From the NCBI RefSeq assembly GCF_003073135.1, contig NZ_PGDQ01000022.1, forward strand, positions 1 to 64,000: DNA of 64,000 nt. The letters are read 5' to 3'. This stretch comes from Euzebya rosea (GTDB lineage: Bacteria > Actinomycetota > Nitriliruptoria > Euzebyales > Euzebyaceae). The first letter of the stretch is position 1. Each line of letters begins with the position of its first letter. Position numbers and translations under genes: made by a program. The notes under the pieces are model-generated. The model was not told the origin of the DNA. It ran no database searches and worked only from the letters and a program-made list of their open reading frames with translations. Positions 47,197 through 56,324 of the stretch are shown one piece after another.

Positions 47197-48780
47197 ATGG
47201 ACCGGACACGGCTGCAGCACGTCGCCCAGGCACCGACGAACCCCCGCCGGGCGCGTCCCGACGGCCGGGCCTTCGACGTCGCCGACCTCTACACCGACGG
47301 GCCGTTGCCGGTGGAGGCCACCGGGGACGCCGGCACGCTGCCGCTGGACGAGAAGCTCCGCCAGGCCTACTTCTGGATCGTCAACCGGGCCGTCATCAGC
47401 CCGCACTACGACCTGGACTTCCACGACGGACCCTCGCCGTCCTGGCGGTTCGGTGAGTCCGCCACGGAGGTCACGCTGCCGAGCGGGCAGAGCTACTCCT
47501 CCTTCGTGCTGCTGCCGCTGCTCAACTTCGCCGTCCGCGCCCGATGCCTGCTGGTCGGGGGCCCCGGCCGGGGAAAGACCGCCACGGCCACCCTGCTCGG
47601 GGTGCTCGCGGGGCACTCGCTGACCGACGTCCGTCGCGGCATGCAGCACGGCCACCCGCAGATGACCATCGCCGACCTGCTCGGCAACCCGCTGCCGGCC
47701 GACCTCGTCAGCGCCACCTCCACCGCCGACATCCGCATCGCCTGGCGGTCGTGGCTGGACATGCGGGTGCGGATCGTCGACGAGTACAACCGCATCCCGA
47801 CCCGAACCCAGTCGGCGCTGCTGACGTTGATGGGCGACGGGTACGCCGAGATGCTGGACCAGGTCAAGGAATGCCCCGAGGGGGCGTGGTTCCTGACCGC
47901 CAACGACGACGCCGGCGGAGGGACCTACAAGGTCATCGAGGCGCTTCGCGACCGCATCGACGTGACCGTCAAGGCGCTGGCGTTCAACCCGCGGTTCCTC
48001 GGTGCGCTGCTGGACCGGATCGAGGCCGGCTACCGGCCAGCGGAGGTGGTTCCCGAGCAGCTGGTCTTCACCAGCGACGAGCAGGACCGCATGCACGCGG
48101 AGATCCTGGCCGTGCCGATCCCCGAGGGCATCCGCCGTCGCCTGGAGTTCTTCGCCAGCCAGTTCGAGTTCGCCGAGTCCGCCGCCACGGTCCTGGAGTA
48201 CCAGACCAAGGACACCATCCGCCTGGCCGGCATCGAGCGGCACCTGCTGGACGACGACACCGGCACCGACCGGCTGGCCGACCTCGGCGTGCAGACCCTC
48301 AACGGCCTGTCGGTCCGCGCGCTGATGACGATCATGACGTTCGCCAAGGCGATGGCGTGGTTCCGGGGGATGGCGGCGGTGCAGCTCGACGACGTCCGCC
48401 ACGTGCTCGGGTTCGTGCTGCACGACCGGCTGGTGCCGGACCTCGACGCGCCGTTCTTCGAGGCCGAGGGAAACGCGGCGCTGCGGGCGGACCGCGTCGG
48501 CTGGATCCGGCGGCTGTTCGACCTGTCGTGCGCGGACTTCGACCGGCAGGGTCGCGACGAGGACGATCCGGTGTCGGCCCTCCTCGCGGAGTTCGACGCC
48601 GGCATCGACGGGCTGACCGAGTCGGTCACCCGCGAGCGGCTGACCCGCATCGAGGGCCTGCTGGCGTCGTGGGCCAGGGGCAAGAAGCTCTACGGGACGG
48701 TCTACGACGACGTCCTGGCGCTGAAGTACCTGCATCAGCGCTACACCAACTACCTGGCCTGGCTGCGGTGGCGGGGGTGA
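47197..48780 (+). CDS. MoxR-type AAA+ ATPase
   Basis: A 527-residue ATPase, first gene of a five-gene operon. Walker A GGPGRGKT is at 121-128 and Walker B appears as RIVDEYNRIP with an adjacent polar sensor region (FLTANDD). The N-terminal ~110 residues precede the AAA module and the C-terminal ~150 residues are helical, longer than in plain MoxR proteins. MoxR ATPases act with VWA-domain partners as chaperones that remodel or activate targets; a VWA gene lies two genes on. The stop overlaps the next GTG start (GTGA). Confidence 0.9.
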   Translation: MDRTRLQHVAQAPTNPRRARPDGRAFDVADLYTDGPLPVEATGDAGTLPLDEKLRQAYFWIVNRAVISPHYDLDFHDGPSPSWRFGESATEVTLPSGQSYSSFVLLPLLNFAVRARCLLVGGPGRGKTATATLLGVLAGHSLTDVRRGMQHGHPQMTIADLLGNPLPADLVSATSTADIRIAWRSWLDMRVRIVDEYNRIPTRTQSALLTLMGDGYAEMLDQVKECPEGAWFLTANDDAGGGTYKVIEALRDRIDVTVKALAFNPRFLGALLDRIEAGYRPAEVVPEQLVFTSDEQDRMHAEILAVPIPEGIRRRLEFFASQFEFAESAATVLEYQTKDTIRLAGIERHLLDDDTGTDRLADLGVQTLNGLSVRALMTIMTFAKAMAWFRGMAAVQLDDVRHVLGFVLHDRLVPDLDAPFFEAEGNAALRADRVGWIRRLFDLSCADFDRQGRDEDDPVSALLAEFDAGIDGLTESVTRERLTRIEGLLASWARGKKLYGTVYDDVLALKYLHQRYTNYLAWLRWRG

Positions 48781-49784
48781 CGTCGGCGGTCGGGTCGGCG
48801 CTCGGGACCGTGCTGAGGGATCGGCGCGACCGGTTCAACGCCCTGGCCGTCGAGGCCCGGCTGCTCGGTGGCGGCTTCGCCGAGGAGGCGTTCACCGACG
48901 CCCTGCGGGGACCGGTCGACGCCCTTGCCGAAGCGGTGGACCGGGTCGACCACACCGCGGTCGGCCCGACGGTGGAGGCCGCCTACCGGGCGGCGCTGAC
49001 GCTGACCAGCCGGGGCGTGGAGGTCGTCGGCCGCGGAGGCGACGCAGCCGAGGAACCGGTGGCAGCCGTCTGGGCGCGACTGCCGGAGATGGCCGGTCTG
49101 GTCGCCGCCGACCCCGTCCGTGTGCTCGGGTCGGTGACCAACGCGACGTTGTCGGTGGCCGCGACGCCCGGGGTCGACGTCGCGGGGTGGGTCGACCGGA
49201 TCGGTGCCCTCGGCGCGAGGCTGGCGGGGGAGGGGATGGCCGGCGTCGGTCCGTGGCTGGCAGCCGGGCGGGTGGCGGCGTGGACCTGCGGCATGGCGCA
49301 CCAGCGCGACACCGCCCTGGCGGCGATCGATGGGCTCCCGCCCTCGGTGGTTGCAATGGCCGTCGGCCTGGACGAGGTCGACCTCGCGTCGTGGACACCG
49401 ACCGACCGCTGGTCCCGCCCGCCGGCCCCCGCTGACCGGGACGACCACGGGTACGTGGTCGGGCGTCCCGTCGGGGGCTTCGTCGGGTTCGGGGGGCCCT
49501 TCACCCGACCGCCCCGCGTGTGGGTCGACCAGCACGGCGCCATCCACGCCACCGGCGGCCCCGACGACGGGGTCTGGCGGATGCACGCCGACGCGTTCGG
49601 CACCACCCTCCTGCGCGCCTCCCACGGCACCGTCCCCGTCGGTCCCGGCAGGGTCGACCACTGGCCCCCCACGCCCATCCCGCGGGTCACCTCGCTCGCC
49701 GCCACCGACGACACGTTCGCCGTCACCACCTCGGCCAGCCACCGGATCGCCGTCACGGGCCGGACCGACAGGGTGTCGGCGTGA
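48777..49784 (+). CDS. Unknown protein of the MoxR-VWA operon
   Basis: A 335-residue protein with no recognised domain. The first ~180 residues are Ala-rich and helical. The C-terminal ~150 residues contain short beta repeats such as RPPRVWVDQHGAIHAT and VWRMHADAFGTTLLR, ending in FAVTTSASHRIAVTG, which may be a small propeller-like or beta-sandwich domain. Some MoxR-VWA systems encode a beta-propeller (bpX) component at this place, but I cannot confirm the match. GTG start overlapping the ATPase stop; its own stop overlaps the next start. Confidence 0.75.
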   Translation: MTSAVGSALGTVLRDRRDRFNALAVEARLLGGGFAEEAFTDALRGPVDALAEAVDRVDHTAVGPTVEAAYRAALTLTSRGVEVVGRGGDAAEEPVAAVWARLPEMAGLVAADPVRVLGSVTNATLSVAATPGVDVAGWVDRIGALGARLAGEGMAGVGPWLAAGRVAAWTCGMAHQRDTALAAIDGLPPSVVAMAVGLDEVDLASWTPTDRWSRPPAPADRDDHGYVVGRPVGGFVGFGGPFTRPPRVWVDQHGAIHATGGPDDGVWRMHADAFGTTLLRASHGTVPVGPGRVDHWPPTPIPRVTSLAATDDTFAVTTSASHRIAVTGRTDRVSA

Positions 49785-51562
49785 GGGGTCGTGCGGTCCC
49801 CACCGAGCTGGTGGAGGCATGGCAGGACCGCTGGTCCGACGCGCTCGGGCTGTGGAGCCGCTTCACCAGGCTGCGCCCCCCGACCCTGTGCACCACCTCG
49901 TCGGCGGCCCGGCGGGAGGGGCTGCGCGACAGCTTCGCCATGATCAGGCTGGCCGACCAGTCCGTCGTCGTCGACCTGCAGCGGATCGTCGCCCTCGGGC
50001 TGGCCGACCGACCCCTGGAGGTCCTCGGCCACGAGATCGGCCACCACATCGCCGCGCCGGCGTCGGTCACCACCTCCGCCCGGGTGATCGCACGCATGCG
50101 AGTGGCGCTCCCCGGGGTCGAGCACACCGCGCCGATGCTGGCCAACCTCTACGCCGACCTGCTGATCAACGACCGCCTGCAGCGCGACCGGGGGCTCGCC
50201 GTCCACGAGCTGTACCGGGCCATCGCCGCGGCGAGCAGGTCGACACCGACGCCCCTGTGGCGGATGTACCTGCGGACCTACGAGATCCTCTGGGCGCTGC
50301 AGGGCGGCACGCTGACCGACGCCGACCCCGGCACGCCGTTGGCGTCGCGCATCGAGGGTGATGCCCAGCTCTGTGCCCGCCTGGTCCGCAGCTACGCCAG
50401 CCAGTGGGCGGACGGCGCCGGCCGGTTCGCCGCACTCTGCTTCGGCTACCTCGAGGCCGACGGCGACGGCTCGCTCGACCCCGCAGGGGTATGGGACGAC
50501 GCCACCACCGCCGGTGCCGGTGCACGGATCCCCCCGGGGCTGGCCGCCCCCGACCCGGAGGAGGAGGCCGGTGCCATCCACCCGGCGCTGGACCCCGCCC
50601 TCAACGGCCTCGGCCGAACCACGAGCGACGCCACGGCCCCGGCCGACGTCACCGGACCGCCGCGGGTCGACCCGGGCAGCACCGCCTCCGCCGGCCAGCA
50701 CCGCGAACCGTTCGAGTACGGCGAGATCCTCCGGGCCCTCGGGATGGACCTGACCGGCCACGAGGTGGCCGTCCGCTACTACCGCGAGCTGGCCCAGCGC
50801 CACCTCGTCCCGTTCCCCACCCGTCCCGACACGACGCCCGGCGAGGTCCTGCCGGAGGGCTTCGAACCGTGGACGCCCGGCGAACCGCTCGCCGACATCG
50901 ACTGGCTGCAGACGGTCCTGACCAGCCCCACGGTCATCCCGGGCGTGACCACGGTGCAGCGCGTCCACGGGGTCGACGACATGGCGCCGCCGGCCCCCGT
51001 ACCGGTCGACCTCGACATCTACATCGACTCGTCCGGCTCGATGCCCAACCCCCAGCAACGCCTGTCCTACCCGGCGCTGGCCGGCACCGTGCTGGTCCTC
51101 TCGGCGCTGCGAGCCGGTGCCCGGGTCCAGGCCACCCTGTGGAGCGGCGCCCAGCAGTTCCAGACCACCGACGGGTTCACCGAGGACCGCGACGCGATCC
51201 TCAGGGTGGTCCTCGGGCACATCGGTGGGGGCACCGCGTTCCCCCTCCACGTCCTGCGCGACACCTACCGAAACCGGCGGGACGACGACCGACCCGCCCA
51301 CATCCTGGTCGTCTCCGATGACGGGGTGACCACGATCTTCAACGACGACGAGGAGGGCACCCCGGGGCGCGAGGTACAGGCAACCGCGCTTCGTCGGGCC
51401 CGCGGCGGCGGGACATGGGTGCTGGAGCTGTTCGGCCGTCCCGCCGGGATCGACGAGGCCCGCGACCTGGGCTGGACGATCGAGGAGGTCGACGACCTCG
51501 AGGGCCTTGTCGCCTTCGCGCGACGCTTCGCCCGGGCCACCTACGCCGGGACGCCGGCGTGA
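49781..51562 (+). CDS. HExxH metallopeptidase-like + VWA-domain protein
   Basis: A 593-residue protein joining two functions. Near the N-terminus VLGHEIGHHIAA has the zinc-binding HExxH motif (His84, Glu85, His88). The C-terminal part is a VWA domain with the metal-ion-dependent adhesion site DSSGS (Asp416, Ser418, Ser420) and a later GGGTAF loop. The middle ~290-380 is acidic and linker-like. VWA plus MoxR is a classic chaperone couple; the peptidase-like motif suggests an output of regulated proteolysis or a structural zinc site. It recalls DUF2201-type metallopeptidase/VWA proteins, but the motif differs, so the family is uncertain. GTGA overlaps on both sides. Confidence 0.83.
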   Translation: MRGRAVPTELVEAWQDRWSDALGLWSRFTRLRPPTLCTTSSAARREGLRDSFAMIRLADQSVVVDLQRIVALGLADRPLEVLGHEIGHHIAAPASVTTSARVIARMRVALPGVEHTAPMLANLYADLLINDRLQRDRGLAVHELYRAIAAASRSTPTPLWRMYLRTYEILWALQGGTLTDADPGTPLASRIEGDAQLCARLVRSYASQWADGAGRFAALCFGYLEADGDGSLDPAGVWDDATTAGAGARIPPGLAAPDPEEEAGAIHPALDPALNGLGRTTSDATAPADVTGPPRVDPGSTASAGQHREPFEYGEILRALGMDLTGHEVAVRYYRELAQRHLVPFPTRPDTTPGEVLPEGFEPWTPGEPLADIDWLQTVLTSPTVIPGVTTVQRVHGVDDMAPPAPVPVDLDIYIDSSGSMPNPQQRLSYPALAGTVLVLSALRAGARVQATLWSGAQQFQTTDGFTEDRDAILRVVLGHIGGGTAFPLHVLRDTYRNRRDDDRPAHILVVSDDGVTTIFNDDEEGTPGREVQATALRRARGGGTWVLELFGRPAGIDEARDLGWTIEEVDDLEGLVAFARRFARATYAGTPA

Positions 51563-52125
51563 GCCCCGCAGCCGGGCCGCCCGTCCAGCGCCTGACCAGG
51601 CGGCTGGCCGAAACCCCCTCGGCCTTCCTCGGCCCCGTCGACGTCGCGGCGGTCCTCTCCGACGTGCTGGCCGACCTGGGACACGAACCGCTGTCGGAGG
51701 AGTGGCTGGACGCGCTGACGCCGCAACGCCCGTCCGAGGCGCAGGTGGGGTGGCTGCGGACCTGCGCCGTCGTCGCCTGGCTGGTGGCCGATCCGCAGGT
51801 CGGCGCGATCACCAGCACCCACGCCGTCCTGCGCCTGCTCGGCGGGGACCTGCACACCGTCGCCGAACACGTGCGTGCCGAGGACTTCGTCGGGGAGGAC
51901 GATCGACGGGAGGAGCTGGCCCGGCTGCTGCTGCGCGCGGCCGGTGTGGTCCCCGCCGGTGAGACCGAGACCCAGGCCGCCGACCGGCTGGCGACGCTGG
52001 ACACCGCCACGCGGCTGCGCGTCATCGCCGAGGCCCGCGCCGCCGAAGCGCACACCGCGAAGGTCCGGCAGGCGCTGGCCCGCAAGCGGGCGCAGGAAGC
52101 CGCCGCCAAGGCCACCAGGGAATGA
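51559..52125 (+). CDS. Helical unknown protein of the MoxR-VWA operon
   Basis: A 188-residue, mostly helical soluble protein. PVQRLTRRLAETPSAFL opens it; residues ~130-188 form a long charged helix ending in Lys/Arg/Ala-rich sequence (ARKRAQEAAAKATRE). No family is recognised. It starts with GTG overlapping the VWA gene and is followed after 13 bases by the adenylate-forming enzyme. Within the operon it is a candidate adaptor or substrate of the ATPase. Confidence 0.75.
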   Translation: MSPAAGPPVQRLTRRLAETPSAFLGPVDVAAVLSDVLADLGHEPLSEEWLDALTPQRPSEAQVGWLRTCAVVAWLVADPQVGAITSTHAVLRLLGGDLHTVAEHVRAEDFVGEDDRREELARLLLRAAGVVPAGETETQAADRLATLDTATRLRVIAEARAAEAHTAKVRQALARKRAQEAAAKATRE

Positions 52126-52138
52126 GGTGTCGTCGCCG

Positions 52139-53458
52139 ATGAGCACCCTGCCCGACCACATCACCCCGTCAGGGGCCGAGGCCTACCGGACGCTCGTCGA
52201 AGCGCCCGGCTCCCCGATTTGGACCCACCCGCGGGAGGATCGCCTGACCCCGGCGATGCGACGCGAGGTGCAGGCCTTCGCCGCCCTCGTCAGGACGCAC
52301 CCCCCGGCGTGGCACCCCGGCCGGCAGCCGGCGTGGCTGGACCCGTGGCTCGAGCGGATCTGGGGCCACGTCCCCGCCCTCGCCCGACGCGGACCCCGGC
52401 CGCCGAACCTCGGCGACATCACCCCGACGAGCCGATCCGACCTGGCCGCCGACCCCGCCGCCCACGTCCCCGACGACATCGCCCTGGACGAGCTGCTGGC
52501 CTACTCGACCTCCGGGACGGCCAGCGCACCGATGACGGTCCCCAGCCACCCGGTCACCACCGCCTCCTACTACCCGCTGCTGCGCCATGCCGCCTCCTGG
52601 ATCGTCGACGTCGACCTCAGGCCGGACCACCTCGACTGGGTCACCGTCATCAGCCAGGAGGTCGGGGGCTACGTCATCCCGTCGTGGTCCTCGACCACCG
52701 GGACCCTGACGGCCCAGATCTCCCTGCACGCCGATCGCTGGCGAACACCCGCCGACATCGGCACGTTCCTCGCCGACCACGACCCCCGGGTGATCACCGG
52801 CGACCCGGTGGCCTTCGACGTGCTGCTGGAGCTCGATCCGTCCATCCACCCACAGCTGCTGGTGTCGACGGCGTCGGCGCTGTCGGCGGGGCTGCGCGAA
52901 CGGCTGGAGACACGGTTCGGCGCACCGGTGCTGGACGTGCTGTCGCTGACCGAGACGGGACCGGTCGCGGTGTCGACGACCGCGGGTGGACCCCACCGGC
53001 TGGTGCAGCCACGACTGTTCGTGGAGACCCTGCGGCCGGACGGATCGCCGACAGCGGAGGGCGAACAGGGTGAGATCGTGCTGACCGGCGGGATGAACCG
53101 TGCCCTGCCGCTGGTCCGCTACCGCACCGGGGACCGGGCGACCCTCCGCTGGACGCCGGACGCGACCGCACCCGTGCTGGACGACGTCGAGGGCAGGCCC
53201 GTCGTGGTGTTCAGGACCCTGGACGGCGGTCGGGTCAACAGCCATTCGGTCACCGTGGCGTTGCGTCCCCTGGCGCTGCCACGCCTCACCCTCCACCAGG
53301 ACGGCGACGGTGGGCTGATCCTCGGGCTCGACGACCCCGACGGCCCCGACGCCACACGCGCCCTGACCCTCCTCGGCGAGCTCTTCCCGGGCAGCCCGAT
53401 CGCCGTCGTCGCCGTGCCGACGGACCGTGCGAAGGTCGTGCCCTACTCGACGGACTGA
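52139..53458 (+). CDS. Adenylate-forming (PaaK-like AMP-ligase) enzyme
   Basis: A 439-residue enzyme of the ANL/PaaK-like family. The phosphate-binding motif YSTSGTASAPM (about 124-134), LSLTETGPV and RYRTGDRATL match the core A3, A5 and A7-type motifs, so it should activate a carboxylate as acyl-AMP. No acyl-CoA or carrier-protein partner is near. The C-terminal domain is short. As last gene of the MoxR-VWA operon it may modify a protein or small molecule; substrate is unknown. The ATG lies 13 bases after the helical gene. Confidence 0.82.
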   Translation: MSTLPDHITPSGAEAYRTLVEAPGSPIWTHPREDRLTPAMRREVQAFAALVRTHPPAWHPGRQPAWLDPWLERIWGHVPALARRGPRPPNLGDITPTSRSDLAADPAAHVPDDIALDELLAYSTSGTASAPMTVPSHPVTTASYYPLLRHAASWIVDVDLRPDHLDWVTVISQEVGGYVIPSWSSTTGTLTAQISLHADRWRTPADIGTFLADHDPRVITGDPVAFDVLLELDPSIHPQLLVSTASALSAGLRERLETRFGAPVLDVLSLTETGPVAVSTTAGGPHRLVQPRLFVETLRPDGSPTAEGEQGEIVLTGGMNRALPLVRYRTGDRATLRWTPDATAPVLDDVEGRPVVVFRTLDGGRVNSHSVTVALRPLALPRLTLHQDGDGGLILGLDDPDGPDATRALTLLGELFPGSPIAVVAVPTDRAKVVPYSTD

Positions 53459-53480
53459 ACGCGGGGGAGTCCGGACGCAC

Positions 53481-53508
53481 GAGGGGCCGGCCCGTGGGCC
53501 GGCCCCTC
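53481..53508. terminator. Bidirectional hairpin between convergent operons
   Basis: Arms GAGGGGCCGGCCC and GGGCCGGCCCCTC with a two-base centre, between the stops of the AMP-ligase gene (23 bases) and the convergent CWB2 gene (22 bases). Confidence 0.8.
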
Positions 53509-53530
53509 TCCAACGACGATCCGCTGCCGA

Positions 53531-56149
53531 TCAGCCCGTGGGCGCCAGGCGGTGCTGGTTGGCGACGCCGACGGTCCCGCCCCCCGGCAGGTCGTCGCCG
53601 GCCCGCCTGACCTCGATGGTCGCGACGTCGGGATCGGCGTCCGCCAGCGCGGTCTCGAACACGTCGGGCGTGACCTCGGTGCCGTCGACGTAGTAGCGGT
53701 TCTGGACGCTACCGCCGTCCCGGAACGGGTCGCCGGTGTACGGCAGGTCGTTGTACACGGTGCCGTCGGCCGTCACCACGTCGTAGGACGGCGACGTCGC
53801 GGCCGTCTGGACGTCGGTCGGGCTGCCCGACAGGAACTGGTTGACCAGCTCGACCCGCTGGGGCGTCTCGCTGGAGGCCGGCACGACCGTCACCCGGTCA
53901 CCGGGCGACCAGGCCTCCTGCAGGTCACCGATCGTCGACAGCACACCGTCCACGACGTACGTGCCACCGGTCAGGTCGATGGTCCGCGTGACCGGGCCCT
54001 GGCCGGGAACCAGGAGGTCGACCTGCCCCGCGTCGCTGAGGTCGTAGAACTGGGTCGCCAGACCGGTGGTACCAGCCGCGATCGCGTTGACCAGGCTGAA
54101 GACCTCGACGTCGTCCTGCCGCGAGTAGGTCAGCACGTCGCCCTCGCTGAGCGCGAGGTCGAACTGGGAGTAGTCCGCGGCGACGCCGTCGACCTCGTAG
54201 TCGTACGACGGACCGTCGTTGGCCTCGAACCGCAGGTCGCTGCTGTGGAAGGGCACGTCGCCGAGCATCGGCGAGTCCGGCAGCCCGCCCGAGTCGATGC
54301 GCATCTGCAGGCCGAAGGACCCGTCGAAGGTGGCGAAGTCGAAGACCGGGCCCGACACCGAGGCGTTGGTGAGGTCGATGGTCGGCACCTCGGCCGCGGT
54401 CTGACCGAGGACGACGGTGTCACCCTCGTTGATGTCCTCCTCGAGGCTGGACAGCGGCGCGTTCACCCCGTCGACGGTGTACAGCCCGCCGGGCAGGTCG
54501 AAGGTTCGAAGCTCCACGCCCGACACGGGCTCGATGATGTCGGCCTGTCCGCCGATGAGGTCCACGTTGCCGACGACGCCGCTGGTGTAGTCCAGCGGGT
54601 CGATGTTGACCAGGGAGTGCTCGACACCCCCCTGCGCGAACCCGCTGCCGTTGTTGCTGACCACGTCACCGACGGTGGCCTGCTGCAGGAACACCGCCTC
54701 GCTGGCCGGCTGCCCGTCGACGAGGAACGTGTCGTCGGTGCCGATGGTGACCAGGACCTCCTCGAGGCCGGGGACGTAGGCGTAGGCCTCGCCGAGGTTG
54801 GCGGTCAGGATGCCGCCGTCGGCGGGGACGATGGTGTAGGTGGCCGTGTCGACCTGGGTCGACCCGCCGGGCAGGTCGAGGGTCACGGTCACGACGCACG
54901 ACGTCGTCGGAGGACCGGCGATGGCCACGTCGGTGGTGCCGGACACCGGGGTGTCGGCGATGCAGTCACCGGTGGCGGTGCCGGCCTCGGCGTTCTCGCC
55001 GACGATGGCGATCTCCACGGTGCTGCCGACCGGGATGGTGGCGCCGCTGGCCGGGGTGAAGGTGACGTCCGCCTGTGGCGGCAGCCCCCGGGTCACACGG
55101 GCGAGCTCGCACGTGGACGGCAGCGTCGCGCAGGTCAGGACCGCGTTGTCGAAGAAGTCGGTCTGGGCGAACCCGCCGGGCGGGGTCAGGAAGTCCGTCG
55201 TGGAGCCCGGAAGGCCGTCGCCGTTGGCAAGCACGATCGGGGCGTCGAACTCCGCGGAGTGGGCGGCAGCGGCGAAGCCCCCGGCCCATGCGTCCTCGGC
55301 CTGGCCCTCGACGAGGATGACCCGGCCGGCGTCGCTGGCGTTGTCCACGCCACGCATCTCCGCGACCGCGATGGCCGTGTCGAAGCGGGTCGGGCCGGCG
55401 ACCCGGGTCGTGGCGATGCCCATCTCCTCGAGCTCGTTCTCGACGGTCTCGGAGATCGCGGCAGTGCCACCCATGATCATCATCGTGTCGATGGAGGACC
55501 GCTCGAGGTAGGCCCGCACGCTGCCCGGGAGGGTGTCGGTGGGGGTCAGCAGGATCGGCCACCCCTCGTCCGCGGCCCACCCGCCGGCAGCGAGGGAGTC
55601 CGCGAACGCCTGTGACGCATCGGTGCTGCCCTCGGCTGCGAAGCCACGAGCGAGCAGGGCCGTGTTGGCGGTGGGCGCCTCGACCTCGGCGATGTTGATG
55701 GCGGTCTCGAAGCGGGTGGGGCCCGACCGACGGGTCACCTGGTAGTCCGCGGCGAGCTCCCGCTCCACATCGGCCGACAGGGCCGCCTCGCCGCCGAGCA
55801 GCACGACCTCCGACGGGTCGTAGGTGGCCAGCAGGTCGCGCACGCGCTGGGAGATCGGACCCTCCGTGGGCACGAGCAGCAGGGGCGCCTCGGCCTGCAT
55901 GACCGCGCTCGCCATGTTGTCGGCGAACTGGTCCTCGCGGCCGATGAGCACCCGCTGGGTGGGGCCGTCGAAGGTGGCCTCGGCCAGGCGGGAGACGATC
56001 TCGACGGTGTCGAGCGTCTCGCCCTCCTTGATCACCGAGATGGTGTCACTGACATCGGCGGCGGCGGGGATCGCCAGCGGCAGCACCAGCAGGGCCGCCA
56101 ACAGGATCACCACGCCTCGGACTCGCGTGGACAACAACGATGCAGACAT
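53531..56149 (-). CDS. Secreted CWB2 protein with five repeated C-terminal modules
   Basis: An 872-residue exported protein. Signal peptide about 1-31. Residues ~35-345 hold CWB2 repeats (VVLLGGEAALS, TMMIMGGTAAIS). An Ig-like domain (about 365-465, Cys pair) follows. The remainder carries five modules of about 80-95 residues, each with an aromatic-x-VDG core (FLVDGQ, YTVDGV, YEVDGV, YVVDGV, YYVDGT) followed by a GD-x-V segment. I do not recognise the module. GAGGGAG lies before the ATG. A wall-associated adhesin or sensor is possible. Confidence 0.83.
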   Translation of the reverse strand: MSASLLSTRVRGVVILLAALLVLPLAIPAAADVSDTISVIKEGETLDTVEIVSRLAEATFDGPTQRVLIGREDQFADNMASAVMQAEAPLLLVPTEGPISQRVRDLLATYDPSEVVLLGGEAALSADVERELAADYQVTRRSGPTRFETAINIAEVEAPTANTALLARGFAAEGSTDASQAFADSLAAGGWAADEGWPILLTPTDTLPGSVRAYLERSSIDTMMIMGGTAAISETVENELEEMGIATTRVAGPTRFDTAIAVAEMRGVDNASDAGRVILVEGQAEDAWAGGFAAAAHSAEFDAPIVLANGDGLPGSTTDFLTPPGGFAQTDFFDNAVLTCATLPSTCELARVTRGLPPQADVTFTPASGATIPVGSTVEIAIVGENAEAGTATGDCIADTPVSGTTDVAIAGPPTTSCVVTVTLDLPGGSTQVDTATYTIVPADGGILTANLGEAYAYVPGLEEVLVTIGTDDTFLVDGQPASEAVFLQQATVGDVVSNNGSGFAQGGVEHSLVNIDPLDYTSGVVGNVDLIGGQADIIEPVSGVELRTFDLPGGLYTVDGVNAPLSSLEEDINEGDTVVLGQTAAEVPTIDLTNASVSGPVFDFATFDGSFGLQMRIDSGGLPDSPMLGDVPFHSSDLRFEANDGPSYDYEVDGVAADYSQFDLALSEGDVLTYSRQDDVEVFSLVNAIAAGTTGLATQFYDLSDAGQVDLLVPGQGPVTRTIDLTGGTYVVDGVLSTIGDLQEAWSPGDRVTVVPASSETPQRVELVNQFLSGSPTDVQTAATSPSYDVVTADGTVYNDLPYTGDPFRDGGSVQNRYYVDGTEVTPDVFETALADADPDVATIEVRRAGDDLPGGGTVGVANQHRLAPTG

Positions 56150-56324
56150 GTCTGGCTCCCTCGGGGTACGAAACCGGCGATCACGGACAAGGACGTCCGG
56201 AAACGGGCAACCCTCGTGCCCGTCGCCGATACGTGATCCTCGCACATCGGACCTGATACGTGCCGCGTGCACATCCGATACCAGTCCCGGGGGCGTCAGC
56301 GCCCGTTCGTCAGCGCGCCGTTGG

